Shown here one piece after another: positions 23,587 through 26,849 of a stretch of 26,849 nt of DNA (positions within the stretch are counted from its first letter, which is position 1; each line of letters opens with the position of its first letter). A program made the translations under genes and the position numbers. The notes under the pieces were generated by a model. It was not told the origin of the DNA, did no database searches, and saw only the letters and a list, made by a program, of their open reading frames with translations. This DNA comes from DASSKW01 sp035690065 (lineage in GTDB: Bacteria; Pseudomonadota; Gammaproteobacteria; Natronospirales; REEB76), in the NCBI GenBank assembly GCA_035690065.1, contig DASSKW010000035.1, positions 1 through 26,849 on the forward strand. The letters are read 5' to 3'.

Positions 23587-24444
23587 ATGCGTAGCGCGCT
23601 ATTGTTGATAGCAGGTTTTTTTATCGTGATTTCTGCGCACGGCGCGGGCATGAGCGACGGCGCTTATGTCGGCGCTATGGCCGCGATGCACGCGAACGAT
23701 ACGCCGGCACCGAGCCCGGTGGCGGAAATAAAACCGGCGCAGCCGGTACAAGGCCGTGAAGTAGCGTATGCCACGGTAAACGGCAAACCGGTGCATGGTT
23801 ATCTGGCACGTCCCGCCAACGCAAAAGGTTCGTTGCCCGGCATCATCGTGATCCATGAATGGTGGGGATTGAACGACAATATCCGGCACATGGCGGATCG
23901 GCTGGCGGGCGAGGGTTATGTGGCACTGGCGGTGGATCTGTACGGCGGCAAGGCCGCGACCACACCTGCGGATGCCGAGACTCTGATGAAGAGCGTATTC
24001 GCCGACACGGCAGCAGCTGATACCAATCTGCAACAGGCTTATGCCTACCTGCACGACAAGGCAAACACATCGCGCATCGGCGTGATCGGCTGGTGTTTCG
24101 GCGGCGGCTGGTCGTTGCAGACCGCGCTGATGCTGCCGGACAGGATCGCTGCCACGGTGATGTATTACGGTCGGCCGGTGGACGACGTCGCGGCCCTGTC
24201 GAAACTGAAGATGCCGCTGATCGGGTTCTTCGGTGAGGAAGATCATGGCATCACGGTAAAAGATGTGCAGACGTTTCAGCAGGCACTCAAGCAGGCTGGA
24301 GTGAAAGCGGAGATCCACGAATATCCCCACGCCGGACATGCGTTCGCGAATCCGTCCGGCAAGAATTATCAGGCCGATGCTGCCCAGGATGCCTGGCGGC
24401 GCACGGTCGCGTTTTTTGCCCGTTACCTGAAGGGCGGGGCGTGA
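23587..24444 (+). CDS. Secreted dienelactone hydrolase family protein
   Basis: A 285-residue alpha/beta-hydrolase with a signal peptide (MRSALLLIAGFFIVISAHG) and a proline/alanine linker to about residue 55, so it is probably periplasmic. The dienelactone-hydrolase triad is visible: C170 (GWCFGGGWS), D219 (GEEDHGI) and H251 (AGHAFA), with the supporting E91 in HEWWGLN. The nucleophile is cysteine, as in true DLH enzymes. No aromatic-degradation genes are nearby, so the natural substrate is probably a different ester or lactone. AAGGAG lies just before the ATG. Confidence 0.9.
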   Translation: MRSALLLIAGFFIVISAHGAGMSDGAYVGAMAAMHANDTPAPSPVAEIKPAQPVQGREVAYATVNGKPVHGYLARPANAKGSLPGIIVIHEWWGLNDNIRHMADRLAGEGYVALAVDLYGGKAATTPADAETLMKSVFADTAAADTNLQQAYAYLHDKANTSRIGVIGWCFGGGWSLQTALMLPDRIAATVMYYGRPVDDVAALSKLKMPLIGFFGEEDHGITVKDVQTFQQALKQAGVKAEIHEYPHAGHAFANPSGKNYQADAAQDAWRRTVAFFARYLKGGA

Positions 24445-24484
24445 TAATCTTCAGACAGCCATTTCTCATCCTCGAGGTGCGATC

Positions 24485-25051
24485 ATGCGTAAGTTGCTGG
24501 TGAATCTGTTCTGCATCATGGCGCTCACGACTGCATGCGGCGTATCTGCCGCGAGCCTGGAAGGTGTGACCCTGCCGGATTCGGCGACGGTTGGCGGCAA
24601 GACCCTGATACTGAATGGATTGGGATTGCGTGAATTCCTGTGGGTGGACGTCTATGTCGGCGGGCTCTATCTCGAAACCAAAGCTACCACTCCGGATGCG
24701 GTGACGGCGGAGCAGGGACCCTATCGTGTCACCATGAACCTGTTGCACGACGTCAGTCACAAACAGTTCTCAGACAACTGGATGGATGATCTCAAGCACA
24801 ACAATCCGGATATGATCGACAAGCTGCAAGCGCAGGCCAAGCAGTTTGTTGCCTTGTTCGATGATGCCAAGGAAGGTGACGAGATCATCATGGATTTCGT
24901 GCCCGGTACGGGGCTGAGCGTGACCCATAACGGCAAGCTCATGGGCACGGTCGCAGGCGACGATTTCGGCCGTGCGGTATTGCACTGTTACGTGGGACCG
25001 AATCCGCCTACCGAAAAACTCAAGGAAGGCATGCTGGGCGGGAATGATTGA
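24485..25051 (+). CDS. Secreted chalcone-isomerase-like domain protein
   Basis: A 188-residue protein with a signal peptide (MRKLLVNLFCIMALTTACGVSAA). A cysteine at 19 is followed by GV, so a lipoprotein is conceivable but the lipobox is poor. The mature part, starting LEGVTLPDSATVGGKTLILNGLGLRE and continuing VDVYVGGLYLE, then FGRAVLHCYVGPNPP, is the bacterial chalcone-isomerase-like fold. Bacterial members are not known to isomerise chalcones and may bind fatty acids or other lipids. It follows the hydrolase gene by 40 bp, with GAGGTG before the ATG, and is probably in the same transcript. A strong terminator follows 20 bp after the stop. Confidence 0.85.
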   Translation: MRKLLVNLFCIMALTTACGVSAASLEGVTLPDSATVGGKTLILNGLGLREFLWVDVYVGGLYLETKATTPDAVTAEQGPYRVTMNLLHDVSHKQFSDNWMDDLKHNNPDMIDKLQAQAKQFVALFDDAKEGDEIIMDFVPGTGLSVTHNGKLMGTVAGDDFGRAVLHCYVGPNPPTEKLKEGMLGGND

Positions 25052-25070
25052 TATCCGCCAGACTTGAAGC

Positions 25071-25098
25071 GACAACGCCGGCGCAAGCCGGCGTTGTC
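25071..25098 (+). terminator. Strong GC-rich hairpin terminator
   Basis: A 12-bp perfect stem GACAACGCCGGC/GCCGGCGTTGTC with a GCAA tetraloop, followed by TTATATATA. It lies 20 bp after the chalcone-isomerase-like gene. The T-tract is interrupted, so efficiency is uncertain. Confidence 0.75.
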
Positions 25099-25131
25099 TT
25101 ATATATACCAGGGTTTTAACAGCGCATGAAA

Positions 25132-25251
25132 ATTAGAGATTTTGGTTTCTGGGTAGACAGAAAGGACCGAGCAACCGGAGTGTACACGATCAGTACATAA
25201 GGATTGCGAGGTCATTTCTAACACCCCCAGAAAGCAAAAGATCAATTTTTA
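25132..25251. repeat. Dispersed hairpin element, copy C
   Basis: About 120 bp, same orientation as copy A, in the gap between the convergent chalcone-isomerase-like and cysQ genes. Its right end reaches into the cysQ stop codon. Stems are GGTTTCTGG (25144)/CCAGAAAGC (25227, one mismatch), AGAAAGGACC/GGTCATTTCT (one mismatch), GCAA (25171)/TTGC (25204) and TGTAC (25181)/GTACA (25193). The outermost closing stem of copies A and B is not recognisable here. Confidence 0.78.
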
Positions 25252-26046
25252 CAGGTATTGCAGCCAGTCCCGCGATGGGTCCGCATACGCGATGAAATAC
25301 GGATTCAGCAGGGTTTCATTCTGGTTGTAACCGAGCGCACTACCGTCCACGTTGATGACGTGGCCGCCGGCAGCCAGCAACACAGCATGACCGGCGCCCG
25401 TGTCCCATTCCGAAGTGGGGCCCAGGCGTGGATAGACATCGGCGCTGCCTTCCGCGACCAGACAGAACTTGAGTGAACTGCCGCGCGAGACGATCTCGTG
25501 GCTCCCAAGTTTCGCGAGATAAGCATCCAGCAGCTCGCCGCGATGCGAACGGCTTGCCACCACCCGCACCGGCTGGCTGGTTGCGCTCTGTACGTGGATT
25601 GCCTGTTCCCGGTCGTGTGCATCGCGCCGGAACGCGCCTACGCCGACGCTGCCGTAATAGCTGGTCTGTTCGACCGGGATATACACTACGCCGACCACCG
25701 GCGCGCCGCGCTGGATCAGCGCGATGTTGACCGTGAAATCGCCGTTGCGGCTGATGAATTCCTTGGTGCCGTCGAGCGGATCCACCAGCCAATAGCTGTC
25801 CCAGTGACGGCGTTCCCCGAACGGGATGCTGGACGATTCTTCCGACAGCACCGGGATGTCGGGTGTGATGCGTTGCAGGCCGGCGAGGATCACGTGATGT
25901 GCCGCCAGATCGGCATCCGTGACCGGCGACTTGTCGGATTTGGTGGCTACCGAAAAATCAGTGCCATAGATATCCATGATGCGCTCGCCGGCAGCGCGAG
26001 CGATATCCAGCAGCGGGCCAAGCAGTGCAGTGTCAGTCTGGGTCAA
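25249..26046 (-). CDS. cysQ: 3'(2'),5'-bisphosphate nucleotidase CysQ
   Basis: A 265-residue Li+-sensitive-type, Mg2+-dependent phosphatase that hydrolyses 3'-phosphoadenosine 5'-phosphate (PAP), a by-product of sulfate assimilation, to AMP. Family motifs are all present: KSDKSPVTDADLAAH, LSEESS, VDPLDGTKEF (the inositol-monophosphatase-fold metal motif D-x-L-D-G-T) and SEWDTGAGHAVLLAAGG. The start is TTG at 26046 with AGGAA about 7 nt upstream; no ATG is available before conserved sequence. It diverges from yrfG with only 34 bp between the starts, so their promoters must overlap each other or the coding regions. Confidence 0.93.
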   Translation of the reverse strand: MTQTDTALLGPLLDIARAAGERIMDIYGTDFSVATKSDKSPVTDADLAAHHVILAGLQRITPDIPVLSEESSSIPFGERRHWDSYWLVDPLDGTKEFISRNGDFTVNIALIQRGAPVVGVVYIPVEQTSYYGSVGVGAFRRDAHDREQAIHVQSATSQPVRVVASRSHRGELLDAYLAKLGSHEIVSRGSSLKFCLVAEGSADVYPRLGPTSEWDTGAGHAVLLAAGGHVINVDGSALGYNQNETLLNPYFIAYADPSRDWLQYL

Positions 26047-26080
26047 CGGAGATTCCTGTGCGAATTACAGAACGGAGTAT

Positions 26081-26782
26081 ATGATAACGGCCATGCCGAC
26101 GACTGCCCAGCCGATCCCCGATTGGTCCGAGATCCGCACCGTGCTGCTGGACATGGACGGCACCCTGCTTGATCTGCATTTCGACAACCATTTCTGGTTG
26201 GAGCATGTGCCTTTGCGCTACGCCGAACGGCACGGGCTCGACCCCGGGCAGGCGCGTGCCGAACTGATGCCGCGGTTTCGCGCCATGGAAGGTACCCTGC
26301 AATGGTATTGCCTGGATCACTGGTCGCGGGAACTCGACATGGATATCGTGGCCCTGAAACGCGAAGTGGCGCACCTCATCAAGGTGCTACCCCAGGTCGA
26401 GACCTTCCTGCAAAGTGTCCGTGCAGCCGGCAAGCGGCTGGTGCTGGTGACCAATGCGCATGCCGATGCCTTGGCGCTGAAGATGGAACACACGCGGCTG
26501 GACGGTTACTTCGACCGCATCGTGTCATCGCACAGTTTCGGCACACCCAAGGAAACGCAGTCGTTCTGGCACAACCTGTGGGAAATGGAATCGTTCGATA
26601 CCGAGACAACGTTGTTCGCAGACGACAGTCTGCCGGTGTTGCGTGCCGCGCAGGAGTACGGCATCCGGCATCTGGTGGCGATGCGGCAACCGGATTCGCA
26701 TCGGCCACCGCGGGAGATATCCGAATTCCCGGCAGTGCATACTTTGGCGGATCTGCTGCCGTTGCTGTCATCGCGAACGTAG
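26081..26782 (+). CDS. yrfG: GMP/IMP nucleotidase YrfG (HAD family)
   Basis: A HAD-superfamily phosphatase of about 233 residues. Motif I is LLDMDGTLLD; FDNHFWLEHVP and LQWYCLDHWS are YrfG signatures. Motif II is LVTNAH, and motifs III/IV are the GTPKE lysine and LFADDSLPVLRAA. E. coli YrfG dephosphorylates GMP and IMP. The start is uncertain: the ATG at 26081 (MITAMP) has GGAG only 4 nt upstream, and the ATG at 26093 has none at normal distance. Conserved sequence begins at WSEI, compatible with either. It diverges from cysQ and is followed by a dispersed hairpin repeat. Confidence 0.9.
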   Translation: MITAMPTTAQPIPDWSEIRTVLLDMDGTLLDLHFDNHFWLEHVPLRYAERHGLDPGQARAELMPRFRAMEGTLQWYCLDHWSRELDMDIVALKREVAHLIKVLPQVETFLQSVRAAGKRLVLVTNAHADALALKMEHTRLDGYFDRIVSSHSFGTPKETQSFWHNLWEMESFDTETTLFADDSLPVLRAAQEYGIRHLVAMRQPDSHRPPREISEFPAVHTLADLLPLLSSRT

Positions 26783-26808
26783 TGACGCGACCCCGGGATC
26801 GTTTCGTC

Positions 26809-26837
26809 TCCCGGAAACCGGGCCTGCGTTTCCGGGA
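26809..26837. repeat. Dispersed hairpin, relative of the one in the ttcA-rnm gap
   Basis: TCCCGGAAAC (26809-26818) pairs perfectly with GTTTCCGGGA (26828-26837) around the 9-nt loop CGGGCCTGC. The copy at 21755 has loop CGCTCCTGC and an AAAT/ATTT stem top where this one has AAAC/GTTT, a compensatory change. It lies 27 bp after yrfG and continues with ATTCCCCCC to the window edge, so a larger repeat cluster may be cut off. Confidence 0.7.
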
Positions 26838-26849
26838 TTCCCCCCTTTC

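Overview
The window reads as chromosomal DNA of a free-living gammaproteobacterium of fairly high GC content. Several small genes are close matches to Escherichia coli families (YbiI, YaiI, TtcA, RNase AM/YciV, YdcH, QueD, CysQ, YrfG). Long Lhr, MetX/MetY direct sulfhydrylation, a DUF3311-symporter pair and a SemiSWEET point away from the enterics, towards the Chromatiales/Xanthomonadales side of the class. I cannot name the genus. There is no rRNA, tRNA, prophage, insertion sequence or CRISPR array.

Layout. Positions 1-4476 (+) hold the C-terminal part of a long Lhr helicase, a DksA/TraR-type zinc-finger protein (YbiI), an ArsN2-like acetyltransferase and a DUF899 thioredoxin-like protein. 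Positions 4493-9384 (-) hold a sensor diguanylate cyclase with a periplasmic beta-propeller and a CPA2/Kef-type K+/H+ antiporter with an RCK domain. Positions 9451-13300 (-) form a methionine operon, metY-metX-hom, with overlapping genes. Positions 13349-16207 (+) hold a transport group: a DUF3311 protein, a sodium:solute symporter, a SemiSWEET overlapping it, and a probable outer-membrane barrel. Positions 16316-19743 (+) hold a membrane-anchored FMN/Fe-S glutamate-synthase-like protein, a possible 35-residue ORF, a TIGR03862-type flavoprotein and YaiI. Positions 19991-20621 (+) are a HigB-HigA toxin-antitoxin module, followed by ttcA. Positions 21940-22973 (-) are ydcH-rnm, and queD diverges from them. 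Then come a secreted dienelactone hydrolase, a chalcone-isomerase-like secreted protein, cysQ (-) and yrfG (+).

The most striking signal is in front of the methionine operon. A -35/-10 pair lies directly before a 34-codon ORF whose middle reads Cys-Met-Cys-Met-Cys-Met-Ser-Met. A strong intrinsic terminator follows, and a segment of the ORF can pair with the 5' arm of that terminator. This is the architecture of ribosome-mediated attenuation, here responding to methionine (and perhaps cysteine) supply. The enteric met genes are controlled by MetJ/MetR instead.

The second signal is a dispersed intergenic element of about 100-140 bp present three times (13561-13701, 23462-23561 inverted, 25132-25251). 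It folds into a long hairpin and its stems show compensatory changes between copies. A different hairpin family occurs in a composite, partly tandem cluster between ttcA and rnm, and again at the right edge. Two promoters (met leader, higB) place the predicted transcription start at the A of the start codon, so leaderless mRNAs are likely.
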